This document shows positions 11,832-22,010 of a stretch of 64,000 nucleotides of DNA, piece by piece (positions within the stretch are counted from its first letter, which is position 1; every line of letters starts with the position of its first letter). A program made the position numbers and the translations under genes. This DNA comes from Plantago ovata. Lineage: Eukaryota; Streptophyta; Magnoliopsida; Lamiales; Plantaginaceae. Below the pieces are notes generated by a model that saw only the letters and a program-made list of their open reading frames with translations, made no database searches and was not told the DNA's origin. Location of the stretch: contig CM051455.1 in the NCBI GenBank assembly GCA_028274465.1, positions 123,291,462 through 123,355,461 of the forward strand. Reading direction: 5' to 3'.

Positions 11832-11848
11832 AAGTAAGGGGGAATTTT
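11832..11848 (+). other. PPT-like tract after the hairpin array
   Basis: AAGTAAGGGGGAATTTT resembles the element's PPT near 24013-24027. The equivalent in copy B is at 18026-18038. Repeated polypurine-like signals are a reported feature of Sirevirus non-coding regions. Use as a second plus-strand primer is possible but unproven. Confidence 0.5.
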
Positions 11849-12180
11849 CAGCAAGTATCTAGATTGTTAATTCAACTCGCTGAAAAGATTCTTGTCTATT
11901 TCAGCAAGCAATCTATCCCTTATTAATCAGAAAAATCAATTTGTGACGTTAAGCTGGCACAGATAAACTTGCAATAATCATGACATGAAATTCAATCGTG
12001 GCCATTGATTAAAAGGAGTTATTAATCTAACGGCTAACAAAACAAGAGAGAGAGTGCTCTGACGGTTTTAGTTAATGGGCCATTACGCATTCAATGCAAA
12101 GGCTCCACTATCTCCAGTGTTTCTCTGTTTACCCTTGCTGAGAGCTCAAATCGATTGAGTTTCTCACACACCAGAGACAC

Positions 12181-12189
12181 TATATAAAG
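12181..12189 (+). promoter_or_regulatory. Internal TATA box before the post-pol gene, copy A
   Basis: TATATAAAG lies about 140 bp before the ATG at 12322 and is followed by a pyrimidine-rich leader. Copy B has the same box at 18375-18383. It could drive a separate transcript of the post-pol gene, independent of the LTR. Confidence 0.55.
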
Positions 12190-12321
12190 AAGGAGTTAGA
12201 GAAATGACAAAATTCTTTAACTCACATTTCCTTTCTCTGCAATTTCTAGCCTGAAACTACTGTACCTCCGGTCAAAAAAAAAACTATCTCTTTTCGTACA
12301 ATCTTTCTTGCTATATAAGAA

Positions 12322-15300
12322 ATGGCTCCCAAGAGACAGTCATCTAAGTCCTCAAAATCGTCAAAGGTTGACAGTGCTGAAACACGCATTGCTCCGGTGA
12401 CTACTCTGGCCCAAGACACAACGAAAGTTGTGTTGAAAAACGACCGAATCACTGTAAAACCTATGCCTCCGTCATATCTGACACTGAAAAGTGTGAGATG
12501 TTGATGCAATGGGGAGGGTTTGCAAAAGAAAAGTACATTAAGTACTTTTATGAACAAGAACTTAATGACCAAATGAAGAGGCGCTTGAGTTCATCAAGCA
12601 GCAAGGCCTCATGAACTTTATCTCTGCTCGCACTAAGCAAGTGAGCATGATTGATACTATGGAATTCTACAACAATGCAGAAATCCAATCCCTTACAGAC
12701 AGTAATGGAATCACTGAAAAAGTGATCCTTACTTATGTTCAGACACGCAAATCGTCCTGAAATGGACTGATTTAGCGGAGATTTTTCAGATTCCAACCAC
12801 GGAACTGAAGATGACGTCATGCTTCTGACGAAGAAATTGAAGCTTTCTACAGTGACGTCAGAATGCAAGATGAAGAAAGGCGAGATAGCTCCCGTGACTT
12901 GGACAAAGCACGTTAAGAGAAAGCATCTCTGCCATCACTTGGTCTAGTAGCTCTGCTACTAATTAAAGTTCTTGACTCCCAAGTTGGAGGAATTGACCAA
13001 GTAGGCCTGAGAAGATGGCCATTGCTGATGCATATCTATGAAAATAAATCGAACTTAACTGGGCTAAGTACATTTTCAACAGGCTTGTTGATTGTGTTAC
13101 TAAGTTTAAGGTAAAGGTAGAAGACAACAAGGTCTCACCTTCCTTTCCAGTTATGTATGGAATCAAGATATGCTATATCCTTGAACATTTAGGATTCAGC
13201 TAAGAAACCCATTGCCAATCAAGAAATCTGTGTGCAATGTGGGAAGATCTTTCTACAAGCAGAATGTACCTAAGATTGCTGGAAAGAAAACCAAGAAGAC
13301 AACAACTGCAAATGTTGTCAGCACAAGCCAGCAAGAAAGGTATACAACAGCTGCAGATGTTACCACTAGCAACTTAGAGATGAAACTGTCTGTTGGTGGT
13401 GGTAACACAAATGAAACTGCTGTGTAGAAATCAACAAGGTACGTGTACAACACTGTGCTGAAAAGGCAACAATAGATGACTCTGGGAAACTGGAGAAATC
13501 TAAAAAGAAAAAGAGGAAAGCTGATGATGACACTCAGACTGCAGCGTCATCAGCAAATCCCGTACCTAAGAGGAAAGACAAGTAACAAAAGAAAGAAGAC
13601 ACTGGCTCTCAGTCAGTCCCTAATGTCCAAGACTCCTCAGTCATTCCCAGACAAATGCTGAAACGCATTTGCCAGTAGATTGCTGAGAGAATAATACTGA
13701 AACATATATCAGCAATGTTGAAGTGTTTGCGGAAGCCTTCAACAATCAACTTAACGTTTGATAACTCTACTGAGAATAGACCACAGGCAGTGGAAATGAA
13801 ATTCCTGCCCAAGTCCCAGATATCTACATTGTAGATATTCTAGATGATCCACATGGAACCAGCAGCGACATTGCTGCTGATCTGCAAAAGCGGCACTTGC
13901 TGATGCTGCTGAAAAGATGGTTGCTGAACAAGCAACTCATCAAGTTGCTGAAACCCAGCTTGCTGATGGACCAGTTGCTGAAATAGCAATGGTTCCTGTT
14001 TCCTGAAGTTGCTGAAACTCAAGAAGCATTATTCAAAGACGCATCTCTTGATGCTGAGAATACTGGCCCAAGTTCACCCAAGACTTCAATTGACAAAGTC
14101 CAGCTTGTACTGGAAGATTTAAGCAAACAAATGGAGTTGGAGATTGAAGAATCATCCAACAAGTCAATTGATCTCTTCATGACAAGCAGTGAGCTTAAAG
14201 GTCAATGCTTCTGCTCAACTTGTCAATTCAGAGACAAGGGAGATTGCTGAAACCGCACAACTTTTCTAGAGTTAGAGCAAAATCAGAAGTCTGCTGAAGA
14301 AACAGTCCAAGAAGCTGAAAGAAACTGTTATGCTGAAAGGACTGAGCCACAACTGTCCTTCCTCAGCAGGTAGTTAATTCAACCATCAGTAAAACTTCAA
14401 ATTCTGAAACAAAATTGTTCTTTTGCTAAAATTATTCTTTCTCTACAGACTTCTCAAGATGCAAGTCAGATGGTTGCTAGCCTCTGCCCCAGAACCAACA
14501 CTCCTGCTCAGCAGGTAGTTATAATTTTGGTATAAAAACTAAGTTTGACAGCTTAGTACTTGTCTCTTTTAATTTATTTCAGGATGATGAACAAATGGAG
14601 GATGCTACTCAAGCTCCTCATGGAATGGAAATTGTACTACATGAGCTTGCTGACTCTCAGCAGGTAAATCATGTTCAGATTTAAACTCTAAAACTCTCCA
14701 AACCAATCCTGATCTAAATAAAATCTTTTTCAGGCTCAAAAGGAGACCAACTGAAGGTGGTACTCATCACTGAAGATCAGCAAGTAAGTTCTGAAGAACT
14801 TTACTTGAGCTTCAAGAGGACAACTTTGTCAAGAGTTGCTAAGTCCGTCAGCAACTGGCAAAAGTATAGGAGAAGGACTTCTCAGATCTTAAACCTTCAT
14901 CTCTCAAATGAGAAAAAGAGAACTTCACTGGTTGAAGCTCAAACATTTGTCCACTCCATTCCTCCTGAATAAATGACATATTCTCAGCAAGTGAGTCAAA
15001 TCTGATTGCTCAAATCAGAGAGAATATGAAGGCAAAATTTAGAGTGCCTCTCCAGTCGGAACAAGAGTGTTGATGCTCAAAGGTGTCTTTCTTGTTCATG
15101 TGCGTGGCTGATCCCCACAACTTACCTGAGGAAAGGAAGGGACAAGTTTGCTTGTTACAAGCTTTGAGCAGTCTTCTGACAGATGATGAAGAATAAGAGA
15201 AGATGAGAACATTCTACTGATCCAGTGATGATGAAGGAAAGATTTCTAGGACAAAAAGATACGATGATGACATCAAGGTCCAGTCCTGTGCTGTGGATTT

Positions 15301-15384
15301 GAAGTTAACAGTTGCTGAAAAATACTAATATGACAATCAGCCAGCTGAACAACAACAATCTCAGCAAGAATCTCAACTCTCTGC
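12322..15384 (+). pseudogene. Post-pol (envelope-like) gene, copy A, truncated by the gap
   Basis: The chosen start gives MAPKRQSSKSSKSSKVDSAETRIAP, a Ser/Lys-rich N-terminus. The following text matches copy B (18514 onward) but is interrupted by many one-base indels. Intron-like segments are at 14370-14448, 14515-14582 and 14664-14733, each opening CAGCAG|GTA and ending in a pyrimidine tract plus CAG. Copy A contains bases that keep the second mini-exon a multiple of three, so it helps to resolve the true frame. The sequence runs into the Ns at 15385. Many of the indels may be assembly errors at a contig end. Confidence 0.7.
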
Positions 15385-15484
15385 NNNNNNNNNNNNNNNN
15401 NNNNNNNNNNNNNNNNNNNNNNNNNNNNNNNNNNNNNNNNNNNNNNNNNNNNNNNNNNNNNNNNNNNNNNNNNNNNNNNNNNNN
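15385..15484. other. Assembly gap, exactly 100 N
   Basis: One hundred Ns in a row are typical of an unsized scaffold gap. The sequence to the right restarts at the equivalent of position 9272, and the sequence to the left ends at the equivalent of about 21580. Confidence 0.98.
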
Positions 15485-17621
15485 TAAAGCTTATAGAGTT
15501 TACAACAAAAGGCACAAAAGATTGAAGAATCTGTGCATGTTGTATTCTACGAAAAGACACAAGGTGTGCCTGCTGAAGAAGAAATATCAGAATGTATGAA
15601 AAAGCTAATCATACATGAGCAAAGAACTGAATCTGATGCTAGGCAAATCAAGTCAATTGAACTAAATGATGATTCTGACAATGATTCTCCTCCCCGAGTC
15701 ATGACAAGATAAATATAGTTCACGACAAAGAATTCCAGCAAAAGATGCGGTTGCTCCGGAAGTTGCTGAAATTACGCAATCTCCAGTGCCTGCTGATGAA
15801 ATACCTCAACCCAGCAATGCTGAACAAGCAGTTGCTGACGATCAAATCTCAGCAGAGACACAAATTCCCAGTAGTACTGAACAAGTACATACTGAAGAGT
15901 CACATGCTGATGAGCAAACATATCCTGATCCAACAAACAGGAAACCTGTTAATAAATGGATTAGAGATCATCCCTCTACGGATATGATTGGCGATATTAA
16001 TAAACGCCAAGTGACTAGATCCAAAGCTACTCAAGGACTTGCTGAAGAAGCAACTGTCGTAGAAGTAGAATCTTTATTCTCTTGCTTTGTTTCAGAAATT
16101 GAACCTAAAACCATAGAAGAAGCTTTGAAGCATTCTGAATGGATAAAGGCAATGCAAGAATTGGATCAATTTGAAAGAAACAAAGTCTGGAAACTTGTGC
16201 CACTTGCTGAAAATAAGAAAGCTATTGGTACAAAGTGGGTGTTCAGAAACAAGCTGAGCGAGTCTGGTGAAGTAACAAGAAACAAAGCACGCTTAGTTGC
16301 TCAAGGTTACTGTCAGACTGAAGGATTGGACTATGATGAGTCTTACGCTCCAGTTGCAAGATTGGATGCAATTAGGCTTTTCTTGGCCTTTGCTGCTCAC
16401 ATGACTTCATTGTTTACCAAATGGATGTTAAGAGTGCATTCTTAAATGGTGAACTTGCTGAAGAAGTCTACCTAGAACAACCCCCTGGCTTTGAACTTCC
16501 CTCAGAAACCAAGATGGTATATAAGCTTCAGAAAGCTGTATATGGTCTAAAGCAAGCACCAAGAGCATGGTATGATACCTTAGCTAAGTTCTTGCTGGAA
16601 AATGGTTTCAAGAAAGGTGAAGTTGACAAAACTCTTTTTACCATGAACCATGATGGTAAATTAATCTTAGTTCAAATTTATGTGGATGACATAATTTTTG
16701 GATCTAAGGACAAGCAACTTTGTGATGATTTTGCAAACTCATGACTAATAAGTTTGAAATGAGTATGATGGAAAATTGAATTATTTCCTAGGGTTGCAAG
16801 TCAAGCAACTCAAAGATGGAATATTCATAAATCAAGCAAAGTATGCGAAAGAAATGCTCATAAAGTTTAGGATCAAAGAGGATGAAAACCTGAAAAGATC
16901 CCTATGAGTGTTGGTACCAAATTGGGCTATACTAAAGAGGACAAAAGTGTTGAAGAACACAAGTATAGGAAGCTCATTGGTTCCTTGTTGTATCTAACAG
17001 CAAGTAGACCTGACATTCAGTATGCTGTTTGTGTGTGTGCAAGATTCCAATCTGATCCAGAGAATCACACTACAAAAAGGCAATTAAAATACTGAAATAT
17101 GTTAAAGGTACAGTCAATGTTGGATTATGGTATCCAAAGATTCTGGACTTGAATTGGTTGGCTATTCTGATGCTGATCATGGTGGATCAACTCTTGATAG
17201 AAAAGTACCTCTGGAACTTGTCAGTTTTTGGGTACTAGATTAATATCATGGTTCAGCAAGAAGCAAACGTGTGTCGCCAATTCATCTACTGAATCTGAAT
17301 ACATTGCAGCTGGTTGTTGCACAGCTCAAATCCTATGGATTCAGCAACAATTAAGAGATTATGGTATTTCTGCAAAGAAAACCCAATCTTTTGTGATAAT
17401 ACAGTGCTATTGCAATTACGCAAAATCCTAAGTTTCACTCTAGGACCAAGCACATTGATATTAGACATCATTTCATTAGAGATCATGTGGAAAAAGGTGA
17501 TATTGAGGTTGTGAAAGTAGGTACTGAAGATCAGCTTGCTGACATCTTTACCAAGCCCCTACCGGATAATAGGTTCGCAATGCTAAGGTATAACCTTGGA
17601 TTGATTGAACTACCTCAATAA
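15485..17621 (+). pseudogene. Giant-element pol, copy B (IN C-terminus, RT, RNase H)
   Basis: This repeats 9272-11420 almost base for base. It starts inside the integrase C-terminal region, continues through the variable linker, RT ([23 protein letters not shown] and YVDD) and RNase H, and ends in LIELPQ and TAA. Where copy A has a stop at 10296-10298 this copy reads through (FELPSETK). Single-base losses shift the frame near 16400, 16730, 16885, 17150 and 17390. The errors differ from those of copy A. This is what two low-quality reads of one locus, or two ageing copies, would look like. Confidence 0.88.
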
Positions 17622-17639
17622 AGGATACACTTGGCAGAA

Positions 17640-17990
17640 TGCTGAAACAGGTATTCAGCAAGCCAAAGTATTCCTGTCAAAAGACCAAGTCACTGATTTC
17701 TTCTAAGAAATGATAAGTCACAACATGATTGCTGAAACAGGCATTCAGCAAGTAATTCCTTCAAACAGGTATTTGTTAGGAAACTTGACCATTGCTGAGA
17801 CAGGCTCAGTAAGTGAAAGAACTTAAGGATTGCTGAGACGGGTACTCAGACAATCAAAAGATACTGAAACAGGTATTCAAGTATCAAAGGAATTTTCTGA
17901 GACGGGAACTCAGAAAAAGAGCAAAAGCTCATCTCTCAGATTTTACCAAGGATGTCTCAATGCAAAAGAATTTACTGATACGGGAAATCA
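17640..17990 (+). repeat. Hairpin array after pol, copy B
   Basis: The array of 11439-11800 occurs again: 17640-17660, 17729-17751, 17828-17855, 17860-17885 and 17893-17917 keep full stems and seven-base loops. The third unit has lost one A of its arm, the fourth has lost two loop bases, and the eighth has a G-to-A change that breaks one pair while its loop is ACGGGAA. The agreement confirms the structures, and the defects are few. Confidence 0.8.
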
Positions 17991-18374
17991 AAATATCTTT
18001 TAAACTTAGAAAATATGAGATATCTAAGTAAGGGGGAACTTTCAGCAAGTATCTAGATTGTTAATTCAAACTCGCTGAAAAGATTCTTGTCTATTTCAGC
18101 AAGCAATCTATCCCTTATTACTCGGTAAAATCAATTTGTGACGTTAAGCTGGCACAGATAAACTCGCAATAATCATGACATGAAATTCAATCGTGGCCAT
18201 TGATTAAAAGGAGTTATAATCTAACGGCTAACAAAACAAAGAGAGAGAGTGCTCTGACGGTTTTAGTTAGTGGGCCTACGCATTCAATGCAAAGGCTCCA
18301 CTATCTCCAGTGTTTCTCTTTTTTACCCTTGCTGAGAGCTCAAATCGATTGAGTTTCTCACACACCAGAGACAC

Positions 18375-18383
18375 TATATAAAG
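18375..18383 (+). promoter_or_regulatory. Internal TATA box before the post-pol gene, copy B
   Basis: TATATAAAG, 131 bp before the ATG at 18514, is conserved with copy A. The surrounding leader contains CACACCAGAGACAC and a pyrimidine-rich stretch like a plant 5' UTR. Confidence 0.55.
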
Positions 18384-20563
18384 AAGGAGTTAGAGAAATG
18401 ACAAAATTCTTTAACTCACATTTCCTTCTCTGCAATTTCTAGCCTGAAACTACTGTACCTCCGGTCAAAAAGCAAACTATCTCTTTTCGTACAATTCTTT
18501 CTCTATATAAGAAATGGCTCCCAAGAGACAGTCATCTAAGTCCTCAAATCGTCAAAGGTTGACAGTGCTGAAACACGCATTGCTCCGGTGACTACTCTGG
18601 CCCAAGACACAACGAAAGTTGTGTTGAAAAACGACCGAATCACTGTAAAACCTATGCCTCCGTCATATCTTGACACTGCAAAGTGTGAGATGTTGATGCA
18701 ATGGGGAGGGTTTGCAAAAGAAAGTACATTAGGTACTTTTATGAACAAGAACTTGATGACCAAAATGAAGAGGCGCTTGAGTTCATCAAGCAGCAAGGCC
18801 TCATGAACTTTATCTCTGCTCGCACTAAGCAAGTGAGCATGATTGATACCATGGAATTCTACAACAATGCAGAAATCCAGTCCCTTACAGACAGTAATGG
18901 AGTCACTGAAAAAGTGATCCTTACTATGTTCAGAACACGCAAATCGTCCTGAAATGGACTGATTTAGCGGAGATTTTTCAGATTCCAACCACTGGAACTG
19001 AAGATGACGTCACTGCTTCTGACGAAGAAATTGAAGCTTTCTACAGTGACGTCAGAAATGCAAAAATGAAGAAAGGCGAGATAGCTCCCGTGACTTGGAC
19101 AAAGCACGTTGAGAAAGCATCTCTGCCATTCACTTGGTCTAGTAGCTCTGCTACTGATTAAAGTTCTTGACTCCCAAGTTGGAGGAATTGACCAAGTAGG
19201 CCTGAGAAGATGGCCATTGCTGATGCATATCTATGAAAATAAATCGGAACTTAACTGGGCTAAGTACATTTTCAACAGGCTTGTTGATTGTGTTACTAAG
19301 TTTAAGGTAAAGGTAGAAGACAACAAGGTCTCACCTTCCTTCCAGTTATGTATGGAATCAAGATATGCTATATCCTTGAACATTTCAGGATTCAGCTAAG
19401 AAACCCATTGCCAATCAAGAAATCTGTGTGCAATGTGGGAAGATCTTTCTACAAGCAGAATGTACCTAATTGCTGGAAGAAAACCAAGAAGACAACAACT
19501 GCAAATGTTGTCAGCACAAGCCAGCAAGAAGGTATACAACAGCTGCAGATGTTACCACTCAGCAACTTAGAGATGAAACTGCTGTTGGTGGTGGTAACAC
19601 AAATGAAACTGCTGTAGAAAATCAACAAGGTACGTGTACAACACCGTTGCTGAAAAGCAACAATAGATGACTCTGGGAAACTGGAGAAATCTAAAGAAAA
19701 AGAGGAAAGCTGATGATGACACTCAGACTGCAGCGTCATCAGCAAATCCCGTACCTAAGAGGAAACGGACAAGTAACAAAAGAAAGAGACACTGGCTTCT
19801 CAGTCAGTCCCTAATGTCCAAGACTCCTCAGTAAATTCCAGACAAATGCTGAAACGCATTTGCCAGTAGATGTTGCTGAAGTAATTACTGAAACATATAT
19901 CAGCAATGTTGAAGTGTTTGCGGAAGCCTTCAACAATCAACTTAACGTTGATAACTCTACTGAGAATAGACCACAAGGCAGTGGAAATGAAATTCCTGCC
20001 CAAGTCCAGATATCTACATTGTAGATATTCCAAATGATCCAACTATGGAACCAGCAAGCGACATTGCTGCTGATCTGCAAAAAGCGGCACTTGCTGATGC
20101 TGCTGAAAAGATGGTTGCTGAACAAGCAACTCATCAAGTTGCTGAAACCCAGCTTGCTGATGGACCAGTTGCTGAAATAGGAATGGTTCCAGTTCCTGAA
20201 GTTGCTGAAACTCAAGAAGCACTATTCAAAGACGCATCTCTTGATGCTGAGAATACTGGCCCAAGTTCACCCAAGACTTCAATTGACAAAGTCCAGCTTG
20301 TACTGGAAGATTTAAGCAAACAAATGGAGTTGGAGATTGAAGAATCATCCAACAAGTCAATTGACCTCTTCATGACAAGCAGTGAGCTTAAAGGTCAAGA
20401 TGCTTCTGCTCAGCTTGTCAATTCAGAGACAAGGGAGATTGCTGAAACCGCACAACTTTCTCAGTTAGAGCAAAATCAGAAGTCTGCTGAAGAAACAGTC
20501 CCAGAAGCTGAAGAAACTGTTAGTGCTGAAAGGACTGAGCCACAACCTGTCCTTCCTCAGCAG

Positions 20564-20638
20564 GTAGTTAATTCAACCATCAGTAAAACTTCAAATTCTG
20601 AAAATTGTTCTTTTGCTAAAATTATTCTTTCTCTACAG
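20564..20638 (+). other. Candidate intron 1 (75 bp)
   Basis: It begins CAGCAG|GTAGTTAA and ends TTTCTCTACAG|AC. It is AT-rich with a pyrimidine tract, as in plant introns, and lies between codons (phase 0). The copy A counterpart is 14370-14448. Confidence 0.7.
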
Positions 20639-20706
20639 ACTTCTCAAATGCAAGTCAGATGGTTGCTGAAGCCTCTGCACCAGAACCAACACTCCCTGCT
20701 CAGCAG

Positions 20707-20778
20707 GTAGTTATTAATTTTGCTATAAAAACTAAGTTTGACAGCTTAGTACTTGTATCTAATCTTAATTTATTTCAG
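20707..20778 (+). other. Candidate intron 2 (72 bp)
   Basis: It begins CAGCAG|GTAGTTATTAAT and ends TTAATTTATTTCAG|GATGAA. The exon before it is 68 bp here and 69 bp in copy A, where it keeps the frame at phase 0. Confidence 0.7.
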
Positions 20779-20856
20779 GATGAACAAATGGAGGATGCTA
20801 CTCAAGCTCCTCATGGAATGGAAATTGTACTACATGAGCTTGCTGACTCTCAGCAG

Positions 20857-20931
20857 GTAAATCATGTTTCAGATTCAAACTCTAAAACAATTCTCCAAAC
20901 CAATCCTGATCTAAATAAAATTCTTTTTCAG
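20857..20931 (+). other. Candidate intron 3 (75 bp)
   Basis: It begins CTCAGCAG|GTAAATCATG and ends AAATTCTTTTTCAG|GCTC. The exon before it is 78 bp, that is 26 codons ending Gln-Gln, so the intron is again phase 0. Confidence 0.7.
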
Positions 20932-20979
20932 GCTCAAAAGGAGACCACTAAAGTGGTACTCATCACTGAAGATCAGCAA

Positions 20980-21183
20980 GTAAGTTCTGAAGAACTTTAC
21001 TTGAACTTCAAGAGGACAACTTTGTCAAGAGTTGCTAAGTCTGTCAGCAACTGGCAAAGATACAGGAGAATGGACTTCTCAGATCTTCACCTTCATCTCT
21101 CAAATGAGAAAACGAGAACTTCATTGTTGAAGCTCGAGACATTTGTCCACTCCATCCTTCCTGAATAAATGACATATTCTCAG
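20980..21183 (+). other. Candidate optional intron 4 carrying a stop codon (204 bp)
   Basis: GATCAGCAA|GTAAGTTC is a near-perfect plant 5' splice site after a Gln-Gln, and CATATTCTCAG|CTAGTG is a good acceptor. The segment is open in frame until a TAA at 21166-21168. Retention would end the protein there. Splicing would join Gln-Gln in phase 0 to the downstream frame at 21184. Confidence 0.55.
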
Positions 21184-21846
21184 CTAGTGAGCTCAAATCT
21201 GATTGCTCAAATCAGAGAGAATATGAAGGCCAAATTTAAGAGTGCCTCTCCAGCTGAACAAGCTGTGATGCTCAAAGGTCTTTTTGTTCCTGTGGTGGCT
21301 GATCCCCACAAATTAACTGAGGAAGAGGAAGTGACAAGTGTTGCTTTGTACAAGCATGTTGAGCTAGTCATTCTGACAGATGATGAAGAAGATGAGAACA
21401 TTCCTACTGATCCCAGTGATGTTGAAGGGAAAGATTCTAAGGACAAGAAAGATGACAATGATGACAATCAAGGTCCAAGTCCTGGTGCTGGTGGATTGAA
21501 GTTAACAGTTGCTGAAAATACTCAATCTGACAATCAGCAAGCTGAACAACAACAATCTCAGCAAGAATCTCAACCTCCTCCTGCTGCTGCTGAAAATCAA
21601 GCACCTGTACAAGGTGCTGATACTGAAGAAGAATACGCCAGAAAAAGGGCTGCCTTGAAAAATGGCAAGAGTCCAGTTTCTGATGCCAAGGTTACTGAAG
21701 AAAACCTTGAAGATGAGGATGAAGAAGATGAAGATTACCAACGAGCTCTACAAAACAGTCTCGTGATCCATGCAAGGCATACGCATGATATGGAAATTGG
21801 TGAATCTTCAAGACCAAAATCTAAGGAAGTTCCATCCCTTCCACTT

Positions 21847-22010
21847 ACTACTGGCGAAACTCCAGTTATTGAGTCTCAAACGTTGCCTTCAGCAACTACT
21901 CAATTAAAACTAACTACTGGTGAAACTCCAGTAATTGAGCCACAAACTCAATTGAAACAACTATCTACTGGTGAAACTCCAGTCGTTGAGTCTGAAGTGT
22001 TGCCATCAGC
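21847..22010 (+). repeat. Threefold TTGETPVIE repeat within the post-pol gene
   Basis: Three copies of a unit encoding TTGETPV(I/V)E(S/P) lie about 60 bp apart, separated by QTLPSATTQ-like spacers. At the DNA level each has ACTGG and CCAGT arms around a seven-base loop. Unit number may vary between element copies. Confidence 0.75.

Noticed and set aside
15385-15484. Recombination junction creating a real tandem element
   Set aside because: Not excluded, but the exact 100-N gap with overlapping ends and independent indels fits unmerged contigs better.
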